64,000 bases of DNA from positions 1-64,000 of the IMG/VR virus record IMGVR_UViG_3300042402_003740. One strand, given 5' to 3'. A model generated the notes under the pieces. The model searched no databases. It saw only the letters and a program-made list of their open reading frames with translations, and was not told where the DNA came from. Position 1 is the stretch's first letter; the number at the start of each line of letters is the position of its first letter. The translations under genes were made by a program, and so were the position numbers. Shown one piece after another: positions 25,492 through 35,815 of this stretch. The stretch is from a virus.

Positions 25492-26745
25492 CTATACTTT
25501 CCAGTTTTTCGGCAAATTGAAATTCTTTCTTGAGAAATCTAGTCGATCTACGAGTTTATATGCACGGTTGTTCATTCGGTTCACCACCACGAACCCTTCG
25601 GGGGGTGACGCTGTATATGTTCCGTTTTCTTGTGTAAATGAATCTAAACGCATCTTGGTCCGGCGGAGCCTGTCTATAACCAAAAGTTTGGCTTGTGAAA
25701 TGAGGAGGTGCAAGGCAAAGAGGCTGTCGTATTTGTTAGAATTTGACTCTATAGAGTCTAGCAAGGCTTTGGCGGCGGCAGTTCTTGCTTGTCTTGCATC
25801 ATCCTTTTTCACACCAACAGCGGTCTTTTCTATCTTTTCTTTCATATAGGAAAGAAATCCGCTACTGGAGCCTTGTGCAACTCCCTGTCGCACATTCGAA
25901 TTTATGTATATCATTAGATCGTCCACAAGACCCTTACTTTTCTGTAAAGAGTCCAAGAATTTTGCAGATTTCGCTCCTGTTCTTTCTATTTTTGCAAGTA
26001 GTATCTGTATTTCTTTCTTTTCTAAGGGATTCGCAGGGAGAGAGCAGGAACCTGTACCATCAGATCCCCCCTGTAGATTTGCATCAATAATCCACGCAGA
26101 AGCATTAGACTTCAAGTATGATATGTCAGGAGCAAAAGAAGGCGATAGGCTTGCAATCGTATCACCAGTGTACTTTGTATGAAAAACAACACCCATTTTT
26201 GCCTTTGCTATCTCTTTACCGATAGAGGAGTCGGCAGGAATGGCATAGGTAAGGGTGTTTGGGCGAAATGTAAGGTATTTTACTCCGTGTATCTCTTCGG
26301 TTTTGAGATCCTCATTTGTGAAGAGCATATCTCCCTGAAGAATTCCACGAATTCCAGAGTTTTTTAAATTTTTCAGAGCAATCTTTAGTTTTTCATTTAG
26401 ACCAGGAACAGGGTGGTTTTGGTCTATGTCTTTTGGTGTATAATTTATCTTTGGAGTTTTATTGAAAAGAGACTTTGTGGCAACAAAAAACTTACCATTT
26501 TCAGGATTTATTCCAACAATAATGGCAGGAGCACCGTCAAATTTTGTTGTAACACAAAAAGAAGCCTCTGCTTCATCCGAAAGTTCCAATACTTGTCGTA
26601 AGTAATCTGTCGCTGTCTTTATGCCAGAGGAACCCTGTAAGAGTATTGTGTCTTCGATGTGGGTAAGATGGGTAACACCACCAGAAGCCTTGTCTTCGGC
26701 TTCCTGTAATAGCAGCGTTTCCCCAAATTTAGTAAATGATAGCAT
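25492..26745 (-). CDS. DUF6267-like protein, nucleotidyltransferase/ligase fold
   Basis: A 417-residue protein resembling a family of T4-like phages annotated as DUF6267. It has THIEDTILLQGSSG near residue 27, then VTTKFDGAPAIIVGINPENG (~66-85), the K-x-D-G site of the covalent nucleotidyltransferase (DNA/RNA ligase, capping enzyme) superfamily, then FFVATKSLFNK and GIRGILQGDMLFTNEDL (~132-148). The lysine may be adenylated, but I do not know any substrate. The N-terminus MLSFTKFGETLLLQEAEDKA has a leader-like start and an L-Q-E-A site, suggesting a packaged head protein. A TAAATA-type late promoter lies ~20 bases upstream of the ATG. Confidence 0.7.
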   Translation of the reverse strand: MLSFTKFGETLLLQEAEDKASGGVTHLTHIEDTILLQGSSGIKTATDYLRQVLELSDEAEASFCVTTKFDGAPAIIVGINPENGKFFVATKSLFNKTPKINYTPKDIDQNHPVPGLNEKLKIALKNLKNSGIRGILQGDMLFTNEDLKTEEIHGVKYLTFRPNTLTYAIPADSSIGKEIAKAKMGVVFHTKYTGDTIASLSPSFAPDISYLKSNASAWIIDANLQGGSDGTGSCSLPANPLEKKEIQILLAKIERTGAKSAKFLDSLQKSKGLVDDLMIYINSNVRQGVAQGSSSGFLSYMKEKIEKTAVGVKKDDARQARTAAAKALLDSIESNSNKYDSLFALHLLISQAKLLVIDRLRRTKMRLDSFTQENGTYTASPPEGFVVVNRMNNRAYKLVDRLDFSRKNFNLPKNWKV

Positions 26746-26765
26746 ACGGTTCTCCTTGTATGCTT

Positions 26766-26774
26766 GTATTTAGT
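26766..26774 (-). promoter_or_regulatory. Possible T4-like late promoter (ACTAAATAC)
   Basis: ACTAAATAC lies about 20 bases before the start of the ligase-fold gene, the usual position of a TATAAATA-type late box. It lies just downstream of the tRNA 3' end. Confidence 0.4.
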
Positions 26775-26776
26775 AA

Positions 26777-26849
26777 TGCACTTGATAGGACTCGAACCTA
26801 CACTAAGTAGAACCTAAATCTACCGCCTCTGCCATTGGGCTACAAGTGC
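26777..26849 (-). tRNA. tRNA with anticodon UAG (Leu CUA), short variable loop
   Basis: A cloverleaf can be drawn: acceptor GCACTTG/CAAGTGC, D arm GCC/GGC, anticodon stem GTAGA/TCTAC with loop TTTAGGT (anticodon TAG), five-base variable loop, T arm with loop TTCGAGT, discriminator A, no encoded CCA. UAG reads leucine CUA, yet leucine tRNAs normally have a long variable arm; this one is class I. The loop differs by one base from a typical proline loop (TTTGGGT), so the true amino acid is uncertain. Confidence 0.8.
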
Positions 26850-26854
26850 TCAAG

Positions 26855-26928
26855 CGTCCCCGAGTGGATTCGAACCACTAACCTACGACTTAGAAGGTCG
26901 TTGCAATATCCTATTATGCTACGAGGAC
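26855..26928 (-). tRNA. tRNA-Arg (UCU)
   Basis: Acceptor GTCCTCG/CGGGGAC, D arm GCA/TGC, anticodon stem ACGAC/GTCGT with loop CTTCTAA (anticodon TCT), T loop TTCGAAT, discriminator G, no encoded CCA. It reads AGA, a codon frequent in the AT-rich fibre genes. Confidence 0.93.
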
Positions 26929-26945
26929 TTTATGTGTTGAACAAG

Positions 26946-26974
26946 AGTATACACTATCACTGCACACAAGTCAA
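26946..26974 (-). promoter_or_regulatory. Promoter TTGACT-N17-TATACT for the two tRNAs
   Basis: Minus strand: -35 TTGACT (26974-26969), -10 TATACT (26951-26946), spacer 17. The TGA stop of the 47-residue gene is inside the -35 box. The first tRNA begins ~18 bases downstream of the -10. Confidence 0.75.
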
Positions 26975-27114
26975 GCCTTTTTGGTTTTCTTCTTTTTTAC
27001 AGGCTTCTTTTTTGGGGATTTCTTACCAAATATGGCATCCCAATTTTCCGACCACTTTTGGTAATCCACAGGGCGATATTGGTCGCCCTTTCCTGCTCCA
27101 TGATTTCCTTCCAT
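26971..27114 (-). CDS. 47-residue GKGD-type small phage protein
   Basis: MEGNHGAGKGDQYRPVDYQK followed by WSENWDAIFGKK and a Lys-rich tail. The G-K-G-D-x-x-R-P-x-D start and the W-D-A-I-F-G-K motif occur in a small family found in many tailed phages, function unknown. AGGAG lies nine bases before the ATG. Its stop overlaps the tRNA promoter. Confidence 0.7.
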   Translation of the reverse strand: MEGNHGAGKGDQYRPVDYQKWSENWDAIFGKKSPKKKPVKKKKTKKA

Positions 27115-27174
27115 TAGCGGTTTCTCCTAATATATACAATTAGCACAAGGTATCTATGCACCGAAGGAAATTCT

Positions 27175-30100
27175 ATGAGTAATTCTCTAAAAGTAAATTT
27201 GCAAGCATCACAAGGATTTAGTCCTTTTCCTAGATCTGTTCTAACTTCTGAATTTGCTCTATTTAGTGACAAATTTGGTGTAACTGAAATGGTTGATCTC
27301 ATCCAAGATCGAGCGATAGTTGCTTATCAATTTGACTCTCTTGACCAGAGTGGAGTTCCTGGATACCGTGGAATTAATTTTGGTCCTGGTATTGATCCAG
27401 GATTTCGTTGGTTATCATTTATAACAGGATATAGTGGAGGATTTACAGCCAATAATAATTGGGAATACCGATCAGCAGCAGCAGCAGCAGGAGTAACACC
27501 AGGAAGTCCAAATTGGAATACCGATTTCGGATGGGATCTTTGGCAAAAGGAAACAAGCATCAGCGAATGGTATAAGTGGGGAATTCGCAAATTTCACATA
27601 CACCAACCTTTCGGAAAAGTCACAAGAGGTGTATACGGTCAAACATCAGGCAGTAATCAGGCAACAATTAATGCACTTATTTCTGCTGGCAACACGCTAA
27701 CACCAGAAGCATCTGTTTATCAGATAGATTCATACCAATTGTGTCGTGATGGGTTTATTCATCCTGAAACAGGACACACTGGTAATATTCCTATGCCTTG
27801 GCTTACAAACGATGTTGTTGATGGAATAACACAAGGATTTGTTCCTCTTTTCAAGGCTCTTATAACAGGAACAGCAGGAGATCTTTCACAAGACACATGG
27901 ACACGGCTCACAGGAATTGGGGGTGCTTCTGCCTGGTACAATCCTGAAGATCCTATTGAGATTATAGCATACAATGGTGGTTTGAACTATGAGACTTATG
28001 AGAGGTGGAAAGCATACTTTGAGTCAGATCCTGAAACCGCTAGACGAAGACTTCGTGAATCATACGAACCTTTCGCAAGAGCAGGAATGCGTCTTGCAAT
28101 AGATGCACTTGTTGTTTCTCCTGGACCAGTTGTTGGTGAAAATGACTTGATGAGCGATGAGTACAAGTTTGTTTTCAGAGGAAGTGATAGTGATGACTGG
28201 AAACTAGTCAATAAACTAACAGGGGAAGAGGAACCAATACCACCAAGTGGGCTTGAGTTTCCAACTCCAATTTGGCGCACGACAGATTTCGCAAATAAAA
28301 AGATCTATGCACCTCCACTTGACTATAATGGTAATCCAATAGGAAAAGCAAGAGGTGAGACACTTGGTGGACAATTAGACCAAGAGTGGTGGTCGTTCTT
28401 CTCTGGACACATTGTTCCTACTTTTGGACAACATCGCATATATTCTGAAGCAATTCCTGATACTTCTATCATCAATGGTGTAGGAAAACCAAATCCATAC
28501 ATTGGTTTTAATACTATGGGATTTTCTGAATTTATCCGTGCAGGATTTGGAGGAAGAACAAGCGATACCCCATCAACTCCATATCCAACAGATCGTACTC
28601 GTTTCCATTATCTACGAGAACTTGGAGAAGTAGAAGTCGTTCACTCCCTTTCATTTGGTGAAGTTCCTTGGGTTGGTATAAGCGGTCCTAATGGGTTTAA
28701 ACCGGGATACTATTGGTTCTTGGAGAGATTTGGAAAAACAGAATCAACATCTGGTTCTGGTCTTCCTCCTCTAGGAGCAGGAGAAGTGTATCTTCGGACA
28801 ACTGTCACTCCAGGCTATGGAGAACAGATGTATATGGGTTATGTTGTTGCAGACCATTTACAAAAGTACTATACACATAATAATGATCCTACAAAAGTAA
28901 ACGAAAATAAAACCAAACACATGGTTATGTTTGCAGCACCAACAAAGAGAAAATTACCAGATGACATACTTGAAGCAGAAAGAGTCAAATATGGAGTGAC
29001 TCTTGACTTTAACCGCAGATTTCCAACAATAACTGAATATGCTAATTATATTGGTGCACTGAAGAACACCACACAGTCTCCTGATCCTGCAAATCCAAAC
29101 TATGGAATACCATCAAGAATTATAGACATAGAACCTATTGCTAAAGAATTTGCAGCAGAAGTAAGAGGTATGGAAACGGTTGATGGAATCGGAGGATCTA
29201 TACTGCTCTATGTTCAGTCATGGGACGCCTTTGCTGGTACCAAACTTTTTGGAATATCTGATGGACAGTTCTATGTTCCACAAGAAGATGTGGACATGGA
29301 AGAGACAAAGTTTAGAGATTGGATGGATACTGTTATCGCTTCTTGGATAGAGAGGTATGGAACCTATCCAAAGCATATAATATGGAATCTCACAGAATAT
29401 GGATTCTCTGGAAAAACTGGACCTCTGTATAACCGAGAGCCTATTGGATTTGAGATGGAGCGATACTTCTTTGATCCAGCAACACTTCCTTTTATTGCAT
29501 CAGATGAAGGTCGTGGAGAGATAAACTCCTATAGCACCAGAGGACTTCCCTACTATGGTTTGGATGGTCCTGGAATAACATGGGATTCCAGTCAAAATTC
29601 CGAGCGTTTCTACAGCAGAGGATATGATATTGCAAGGCTTGAAACAGCGGGAAAAGATCCTGTCGTACCAGCAAATCCACTCTATACAAGATCAAAAGAC
29701 ATTATTCTTGATATGATTGCAAAACTAAAGAGGTGGAGAACGGACCGTGGGATTCCCGCAAAGGTTGGAGTGTACCATGTACCTTTCATGCCTCGCTATC
29801 CATATAATGTGTATAAAGTGGAAGGAGTAAAGGAGAATTCACAAGCAGTCGTCTATGCTGCTGGTGGGTGGAATGATCTTGTCTGGCCAAAGCAGAGTAC
29901 AGTACATCCTTATGGTGTTGGTGGGTGGTATACGCCACAAGAAACAAGCGAACTAAAGAAAGTAGTCAATCTAGAATTTAGAAAAAGATGGGAACCGATT
30001 GTTAAAGAGTCTGAAGTGCTTTTTCCTGAATTGTACAATGACAGTTGCAGAGAGAACATATTTGAAGATGGTAATGTTGAGGGTTGGATAGAGACTCACA

Positions 30101-33100
30101 GAAAAGTAGTAGATCTTGCAAATGAATTCAAGACAATTCCTGCATGGTCAACAGAAGATCCAAATAAGGACAGCAACACAGAGGCTCCAGCAGGAGTGAC
30201 TGTCGATATTATACCTCTTACTGCCTATTCTGTTGTAAGACCTAACTGCGGTAGACTAGGAGAAGACGATCCTGTTGTAAAGAAAAACGGATCTCTCTAT
30301 GCACACGAAAACCAAGAGTATACTCTTACAGATTGGCTCCGTGACGAATATCTAAGACCAAAATTCAGAAGACCAGCAAAGGTTCAGGGACTCTCAATGT
30401 GGAGAGGGTTTGAATATAATGCAACAAATGCACTGTACACATCTTCTTATACTGGAAAAGAAGAAGACCGTGAATGGGTATTGAAATATATTCAGGCAGA
30501 AGACGGAAAGGGAGTAACAATTGACTGGAATAATCCTGTTGATGTGGACATAAAGTTTAGACGATATCTCCAAATAATCAATGGGCTAACCAGAAGATAT
30601 CTACACCGCTTTGACAGAGGAATTCCTCGTCGTGATATCCACCGACCATACTACCATGCTCCTTTTGCAGCAGGATGGAATCCTGGTATTTCCGCAGATG
30701 GATCTATGGCTAAACGATATCCAGAATCCATAGGTGGAATGCCAATACCTGATGTTGTTCCTCTCCTTTGGGTAGGCTATGGTCCATCAGGTCAGACTTT
30801 TAGAAATGCATCAAATACTGGTGGTGTCTCTAATGAGATACTTGCAGATGTTCGTGAAAGAGCAAGTCTTATACCACCAGGAAAAAGAGTCATTATGCCT
30901 TGGTATTGGCAAATCGAATCTCCTGCTGGTCAGCGTCCAATGATTGACTACTATGAGAATACAACAGATGGAATGGTTTATGGTGGTACAAAATACCGAG
31001 CACACGAAACACCAGGTGGCGTTACATTCCTCTCTCCTTGGGCTTACAATAATACAAGAGATGCAAAGAGTTCTATAACTGCTTTTCTACAACAGTGTGG
31101 TCAAACTGGCATATCTTTTGATGCGATTGGTTCTGATTTTGAGAATTGGGGTTGGCTAGGACTTTCTTCCGTTAATCAATCTTTTGATGGTCCTTGGGGT
31201 CCAACAGGAGAACCAGCAGCACAAAAAACGGTGACAATTGATGGCATTGATCGTAGTGTTGTTGTTCCTTGGAATGAATTGTACTCTTACTTGCAAGAAC
31301 CAGATAATCGAATAGCATCAACAATTGTAAAAGATTCAAGATTTGCAGGACTGACAAACTACACAACAGGTCTGTCAATGGGTGGTGCTATAGAGAAAGT
31401 CTATAATCAAATTAGACCATTTATGTCTACACTTGTTAATGGGTATGGTTATTCTAATCCTGGTAATGAAGATAATGGTTTGACTGCTAGTCAGATAATG
31501 ACATATTTTATCGTGGAAGGACCAACAGGAATTTCAGCAGCAACTGGTCCAGCATCAGTTGATGCTTATTATAATCCTGCGCTTCAAAACTGGCAAGCAG
31601 CAACAAGAGACAGAGGTCGTGAAATAGGAAATCCTTGGAGGCCACCATATACAAACAGCACATATCCTTTGGCTGCTGGTAAATCTGTCTCAATAAAACT
31701 TGCCTGGTTTGCATGGCAAAGAGCACTAGAATCTTTAGTACACGAAGACCACACACAGAGAAAGTGGGTTGACACTCTTCGTGGTAGTACAAGTAAAGAG
31801 ATGAGAAATGTGGAATTTGCAGAATATGATGCATTCCCTCTATCAGTTGGGGAAGGTGTATTCATTAGAGATCCGTATACGCATCCATTCTTGGCTTTAG
31901 GTGAGCAAGAGAACAGCGAGTACATTAACCCAAGTCCAGAACAGTATGGATCTATTTTAGCAGACAGTATAAAGACGGCGGTTTACTATACAAATCCAAC
32001 AACAGATGAACAAAAGTATATTATTACTATTTGTGATGCAGGGCAAAATCCACCAGCAGGAACTGTAAGATTCGCCCCATCTTTTGATATTACAGCAGCC
32101 AGAAGTTGGATTTCATTGCTCATGGAAGTACAGTTGATGAGAGGAATTCTTCGTACTGATCCTAGTGCGTGGTTGAACTATACTCCTTGGGTAAATACTC
32201 CTTGGGATAATCCTGATTACAATGGATTCTATCATACAATAGATCCTGTGAACACACCAGACATAGAAAGACGAACCTATTCGATTCAGTACTTTAGAGA
32301 ATTGGTTTTCCATGCTCTACTCCACGGAGCAAAGTGGTTCCATCTTTTCAATGACATTCCCGGTAATGGTGGACTTGGCCTCTCTGCAAGATATCAAAAC
32401 TTCTTGCAGGGAGTAACACTCATGCAGGGTATTTTCAATGAATGGAATTCTCTTACAAACTATAACCGTGTTCGTCCAGCATCGAATCCAACAGGAAACT
32501 ACAATGCTCTTGTTGAAAGGGTGAATCTTTCAGACGCAGGAGCAAATCACGAAGGAGCAACAGGAACACTTATAAGCGGTGCTCGTGTTCTGTCCGCAGA
32601 TTCTTTCGGACTGACAAGTAGTGTGCCATTCGGAGCAAATCCAAATGAAACCTACATCTGGAGAATATCTGTTCCTCCACAAGGAGTCGGTTGTACATAT
32701 GATCGTGTTGATATTCCAGGATTTGGATCAGCAACACAGGATCTTCCTCTAACTGTTTATGTGCCAGCAAATGAAACAGGATTCTGGATCAAGAGAACAG
32801 GAAATCCATATAAACCCCAATACCGTTGGAGAAAACCAACAACCGATGGAATGGGCACAGTACTGAAGAACAGGGACTCTAGTGCCATAGGTTTCCCCTC
32901 AACAAATCCTAACAGTGTGTTTACTGGTGGTGATAGTGATGCAACAATTGGAAGCGGTGCTAACTCTGATATTCGTGTCATTGCTGCATGGAAGAGCGAT
33001 CCAATACCCTTTGATAAGAGTACAGAAACAACAGTAACTATATGTGCCTACCATCCATCGGGTATACAGCGTGTAGAGGCTTCTCTTAATGGAGGATTAA

Positions 33101-35784
33101 CCGCATCAATTGTAGGAAACTCTCCTATAAATGATCGGTATCAGGAATTCACATTTGGTATTCCCCAAAATCTTCCGCAAACAACAGGGTTCCCAACAGG
33201 AACTCTCCATGAGATCCGTGCAAAGATATTCCCTGTTGAAGGAAAGCCCCGTATACTTGGAGGTCAACCGACAGACGCTTCGGTCTACTATACAGCGGCA
33301 ACATCTCTTATGAGAGTCGCTCCAACAAAAGAACAGGCAAATGAAACTTCATATTTCTTGTGCAATGAAAATCCACATGAAGTATCAGTTCTTAATAATT
33401 CTTGGGTAGTGAATATGGGAACTTCTCAGTATAGTGATTTGAGAAATGCAATACTTTTTGAATTAGGAAATCGCACAGGTTCCGATGTGTTAACAGAAGG
33501 TTCTGGAGGCAATAATTCCAATGGAAACTGGACTCCTTTCAACAGAAAGTTTGTAAAGATAAAAGTAAAAAATCAAACGAACTCAAATTTAAATATCCTT
33601 GGAGATCCTGGAACAGTTTCTGTTGGTGGATTTCTCTTTGTTGTGGATAGAAACGGTGCTCCAACTGGTTTATTTGATCCAACATGGAATCTGCTTGCAT
33701 CTTCATTTGATTTCTCGGGTAAGGCTCTAGTAATAGAGAGGGACTCTGGATCATCAACAACTCCAACAATGAAGGCGAGCACAACAGGAAACACAAATCC
33801 TCCTCCTCGTCCAGCAGGATTTTCCACAGCAGTTCCTGGTGCAAATCAACCGTTTAGCAATCCCAATTCTGTATATGCCATACCTCTAGGATTGTTTAAT
33901 CCTGGAAGTTTCGATGCATATTGCACATTTCAAAATAGAATATACAGATTAAATAAGAGCCTTGCGGATAGGAGTGGTTCATTTGAATTTGGTGGAGCAG
34001 GATTCACTCCTAATGAATTGTCTGCTCCAAGCGGGACAGACACAAGTAATTCCACATGGATATTTGAATCAGGTACAGGAGATTACGAAACAGCAGTTGG
34101 AACATCCAGAAGTGTTAATTGTCTAGGAGTAGGAAGAATTAAGTTCAAGAATGTTATAGTAGACCGTGGATCAGTATTGGAATTCTCTGGAAATAACAGG
34201 CTTCAATTCGATGGTGTAACTTTTACCTCATCACTACAGCCTCCAACAGAATCCAGAGTTATTGCAACAACACATATGGCTTCATTCACAGGATGTAACA
34301 TTGATGCTGATAATCCCACACGACATGGATTCAATGGAGCCAGAAGAGTATACGGTTGCAATGCGGCAAATATCTACACTGGAGCATTTATTGATAATCT
34401 CATGGTGCAGTCTTCTAGTGCAACAGGAGCACAACAAAAAGACAACAAGTCTGCTAATCCAATACTAAAGAGTAATTTCTCTCTCAAGAATGCAATCTAT
34501 AGTGATATCACAATTTCTGGATCTTCAGGGGAAAAACTACAAGAAGGTGTCTTGATAGGAACAGGTGGTGGGATAATATCTGGTGTACAGGGTGCTTGTG
34601 CAGACCATGAGGGATTGGTGTTCCGAAACATCTCTCTTGATTATGGGGCAATAAATGTTAGTCTTGATAAAAAGGGAATTCTTATAAACGGAAATGCCCA
34701 TCAAGTTTTCCTTGATGGATTGAGTTTCTCTACAGAATCGGTAAATATTGATAACTCCTACAAAGTGGTTGCCGATGCTCTGCGTACAGGTACTCCTCCT
34801 ATTAGTGGTTTTGGAGCAAAACCACAAAGAGTCTCTAGTATAGGAGGCACAAGAACTGCCGTGATCTTTGATGATCCTTCTATTCTGCTAAGACCGATTA
34901 TATTCGGACCAGAAGGCTCAACATTCTCTTCACGAAATTTTGCTGTTGGGGTCAATTACAACACTAATTTTGGAATAACCATGAGTTCTGTTCAAGAGAG
35001 TGTTCCGAATATTTCTGAAGCAAGAGCATATATCAGAGGAATACCACAAGTTACTGGAACAGGAGTTATTTCTAACAATAATTTTTCACTCTATATCTCC
35101 GGAATGGAGAGCAATGCTGCTAAAATTGGAGGAGTTGTTGGTTGGACTGCACCGTTTATCCAATCAACACTTTCTAACGGGACTGTTCTTGTAAATGTGA
35201 GTAGTGGACTAAATCCTGGAAATGTAATCACTGTTGGAGTAACTCTAAGCACATTCTATACACAGAGGTACATTAGTGCAGGACTAACAATTGAACCTGT
35301 ATCAGGAGCAACATTCCATGTCATGCCATCAGTATTTGATTCTACTGGCGTTTGGAGTGTGAGTAATGGAAATATTCCTATATCGCATTGGTTGAAAGTA
35401 GGAAATAATGGTGTTTCGTGGATTACAAATCCAACTACAACTGCCTCAATAAGACTAAAAATACGATCTCCTTTTTCTACAACGCTTACTGGAGATATCG
35501 GAAATCTAGTTGTGGGTCCGATACCAACTAGTAATACTTTGTTTATATTAGATTGGAATAGTCCAGGAAAAACAGGAGCGATTGTTGTTGGAGGAGAGAC
35601 ATACGGTCTTGGTACTGCTGCTGCCGCTCAAGAGAATGCAACAACCATAGCAAAAATACCAATACTCTGGACAACAGGACCGTCAGCAGGACAACCAATA
35701 TGGCCTGGTTCCACGGCAAATTTCCCTGATTTTAGCCGTGGATCTTGGAAAATCATCTATCCACAAGGTAGTCCTGTAGGATAA
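27175..35784 (+). CDS. Giant (2869-residue) fibre/adhesin protein
   Basis: The largest gene in the window, with AAGGAAA before ATG 27175. The first ~1900 residues contain repeated W/Y/P-rich segments reminiscent of TIM-barrel glycoside hydrolases, e.g. WGIRKFHIHQPFGKV (~140), MRLAIDALVVSPGPVV (~303), HIIWNLTEYGFSGKTG (~735) and ISFDAIGSDFENWGWLG (~1312-1328, with a D/E pair). A beta-sandwich-like part follows near residue 1950 (IQRVEASLNGGLTASIVG), then a beta-helix-like stretch near 2330 (GSVLEFSGNNRLQFDG). Such architecture suggests a long fibre or an enzyme-bearing spike that degrades host glycans. I cannot name a family or prove catalysis. It has a gene of its own orientation flanked by minus-strand tRNA operons. 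Codon use is AT-rich with many AGA codons. Confidence 0.75.
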   Translation: MSNSLKVNLQASQGFSPFPRSVLTSEFALFSDKFGVTEMVDLIQDRAIVAYQFDSLDQSGVPGYRGINFGPGIDPGFRWLSFITGYSGGFTANNNWEYRSAAAAAGVTPGSPNWNTDFGWDLWQKETSISEWYKWGIRKFHIHQPFGKVTRGVYGQTSGSNQATINALISAGNTLTPEASVYQIDSYQLCRDGFIHPETGHTGNIPMPWLTNDVVDGITQGFVPLFKALITGTAGDLSQDTWTRLTGIGGASAWYNPEDPIEIIAYNGGLNYETYERWKAYFESDPETARRRLRESYEPFARAGMRLAIDALVVSPGPVVGENDLMSDEYKFVFRGSDSDDWKLVNKLTGEEEPIPPSGLEFPTPIWRTTDFANKKIYAPPLDYNGNPIGKARGETLGGQLDQEWWSFFSGHIVPTFGQHRIYSEAIPDTSIINGVGKPNPYIGFNTMGFSEFIRAGFGGRTSDTPSTPYPTDRTRFHYLRELGEVEVVHSLSFGEVPWVGISGPNGFKPGYYWFLERFGKTESTSGSGLPPLGAGEVYLRTTVTPGYGEQMYMGYVVADHLQKYYTHNNDPTKVNENKTKHMVMFAAPTKRKLPDDILEAERVKYGVTLDFNRRFPTITEYANYIGALKNTTQSPDPANPNYGIPSRIIDIEPIAKEFAAEVRGMETVDGIGGSILLYVQSWDAFAGTKLFGISDGQFYVPQEDVDMEETKFRDWMDTVIASWIERYGTYPKHIIWNLTEYGFSGKTGPLYNREPIGFEMERYFFDPATLPFIASDEGRGEINSYSTRGLPYYGLDGPGITWDSSQNSERFYSRGYDIARLETAGKDPVVPANPLYTRSKDIILDMIAKLKRWRTDRGIPAKVGVYHVPFMPRYPYNVYKVEGVKENSQAVVYAAGGWNDLVWPKQSTVHPYGVGGWYTPQETSELKKVVNLEFRKRWEPIVKESEVLFPELYNDSCRENIFEDGNVEGWIETHRKVVDLANEFKTIPAWSTEDPNKDSNTEAPAGVTVDIIPLTAYSVVRPNCGRLGEDDPVVKKNGSLYAHENQEYTLTDWLRDEYLRPKFRRPAKVQGLSMWRGFEYNATNALYTSSYTGKEEDREWVLKYIQAEDGKGVTIDWNNPVDVDIKFRRYLQIINGLTRRYLHRFDRGIPRRDIHRPYYHAPFAAGWNPGISADGSMAKRYPESIGGMPIPDVVPLLWVGYGPSGQTFRNASNTGGVSNEILADVRERASLIPPGKRVIMPWYWQIESPAGQRPMIDYYENTTDGMVYGGTKYRAHETPGGVTFLSPWAYNNTRDAKSSITAFLQQCGQTGISFDAIGSDFENWGWLGLSSVNQSFDGPWGPTGEPAAQKTVTIDGIDRSVVVPWNELYSYLQEPDNRIASTIVKDSRFAGLTNYTTGLSMGGAIEKVYNQIRPFMSTLVNGYGYSNPGNEDNGLTASQIMTYFIVEGPTGISAATGPASVDAYYNPALQNWQAATRDRGREIGNPWRPPYTNSTYPLAAGKSVSIKLAWFAWQRALESLVHEDHTQRKWVDTLRGSTSKEMRNVEFAEYDAFPLSVGEGVFIRDPYTHPFLALGEQENSEYINPSPEQYGSILADSIKTAVYYTNPTTDEQKYIITICDAGQNPPAGTVRFAPSFDITAARSWISLLMEVQLMRGILRTDPSAWLNYTPWVNTPWDNPDYNGFYHTIDPVNTPDIERRTYSIQYFRELVFHALLHGAKWFHLFNDIPGNGGLGLSARYQNFLQGVTLMQGIFNEWNSLTNYNRVRPASNPTGNYNALVERVNLSDAGANHEGATGTLISGARVLSADSFGLTSSVPFGANPNETYIWRISVPPQGVGCTYDRVDIPGFGSATQDLPLTVYVPANETGFWIKRTGNPYKPQYRWRKPTTDGMGTVLKNRDSSAIGFPSTNPNSVFTGGDSDATIGSGANSDIRVIAAWKSDPIPFDKSTETTVTICAYHPSGIQRVEASLNGGLTASIVGNSPINDRYQEFTFGIPQNLPQTTGFPTGTLHEIRAKIFPVEGKPRILGGQPTDASVYYTAATSLMRVAPTKEQANETSYFLCNENPHEVSVLNNSWVVNMGTSQYSDLRNAILFELGNRTGSDVLTEGSGGNNSNGNWTPFNRKFVKIKVKNQTNSNLNILGDPGTVSVGGFLFVVDRNGAPTGLFDPTWNLLASSFDFSGKALVIERDSGSSTTPTMKASTTGNTNPPPRPAGFSTAVPGANQPFSNPNSVYAIPLGLFNPGSFDAYCTFQNRIYRLNKSLADRSGSFEFGGAGFTPNELSAPSGTDTSNSTWIFESGTGDYETAVGTSRSVNCLGVGRIKFKNVIVDRGSVLEFSGNNRLQFDGVTFTSSLQPPTESRVIATTHMASFTGCNIDADNPTRHGFNGARRVYGCNAANIYTGAFIDNLMVQSSSATGAQQKDNKSANPILKSNFSLKNAIYSDITISGSSGEKLQEGVLIGTGGGIISGVQGACADHEGLVFRNISLDYGAINVSLDKKGILINGNAHQVFLDGLSFSTESVNIDNSYKVVADALRTGTPPISGFGAKPQRVSSIGGTRTAVIFDDPSILLRPIIFGPEGSTFSSRNFAVGVNYNTNFGITMSSVQESVPNISEARAYIRGIPQVTGTGVISNNNFSLYISGMESNAAKIGGVVGWTAPFIQSTLSNGTVLVNVSSGLNPGNVITVGVTLSTFYTQRYISAGLTIEPVSGATFHVMPSVFDSTGVWSVSNGNIPISHWLKVGNNGVSWITNPTTTASIRLKIRSPFSTTLTGDIGNLVVGPIPTSNTLFILDWNSPGKTGAIVVGGETYGLGTAAAAQENATTIAKIPILWTTGPSAGQPIWPGSTANFPDFSRGSWKIIYPQGSPVG

Positions 35785-35788
35785 ATAC
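35780..35788 (+). promoter_or_regulatory. Possible late promoter GATAAATAC
   Basis: GATAAATAC overlaps the stop codon of the giant fibre gene, 28 bases before the next ATG; it resembles the T4-like NATAAATA late box. Confidence 0.35.
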
Positions 35789-35815
35789 ATAGAAATAAGA
35801 TAAAAGGAGAAAATA

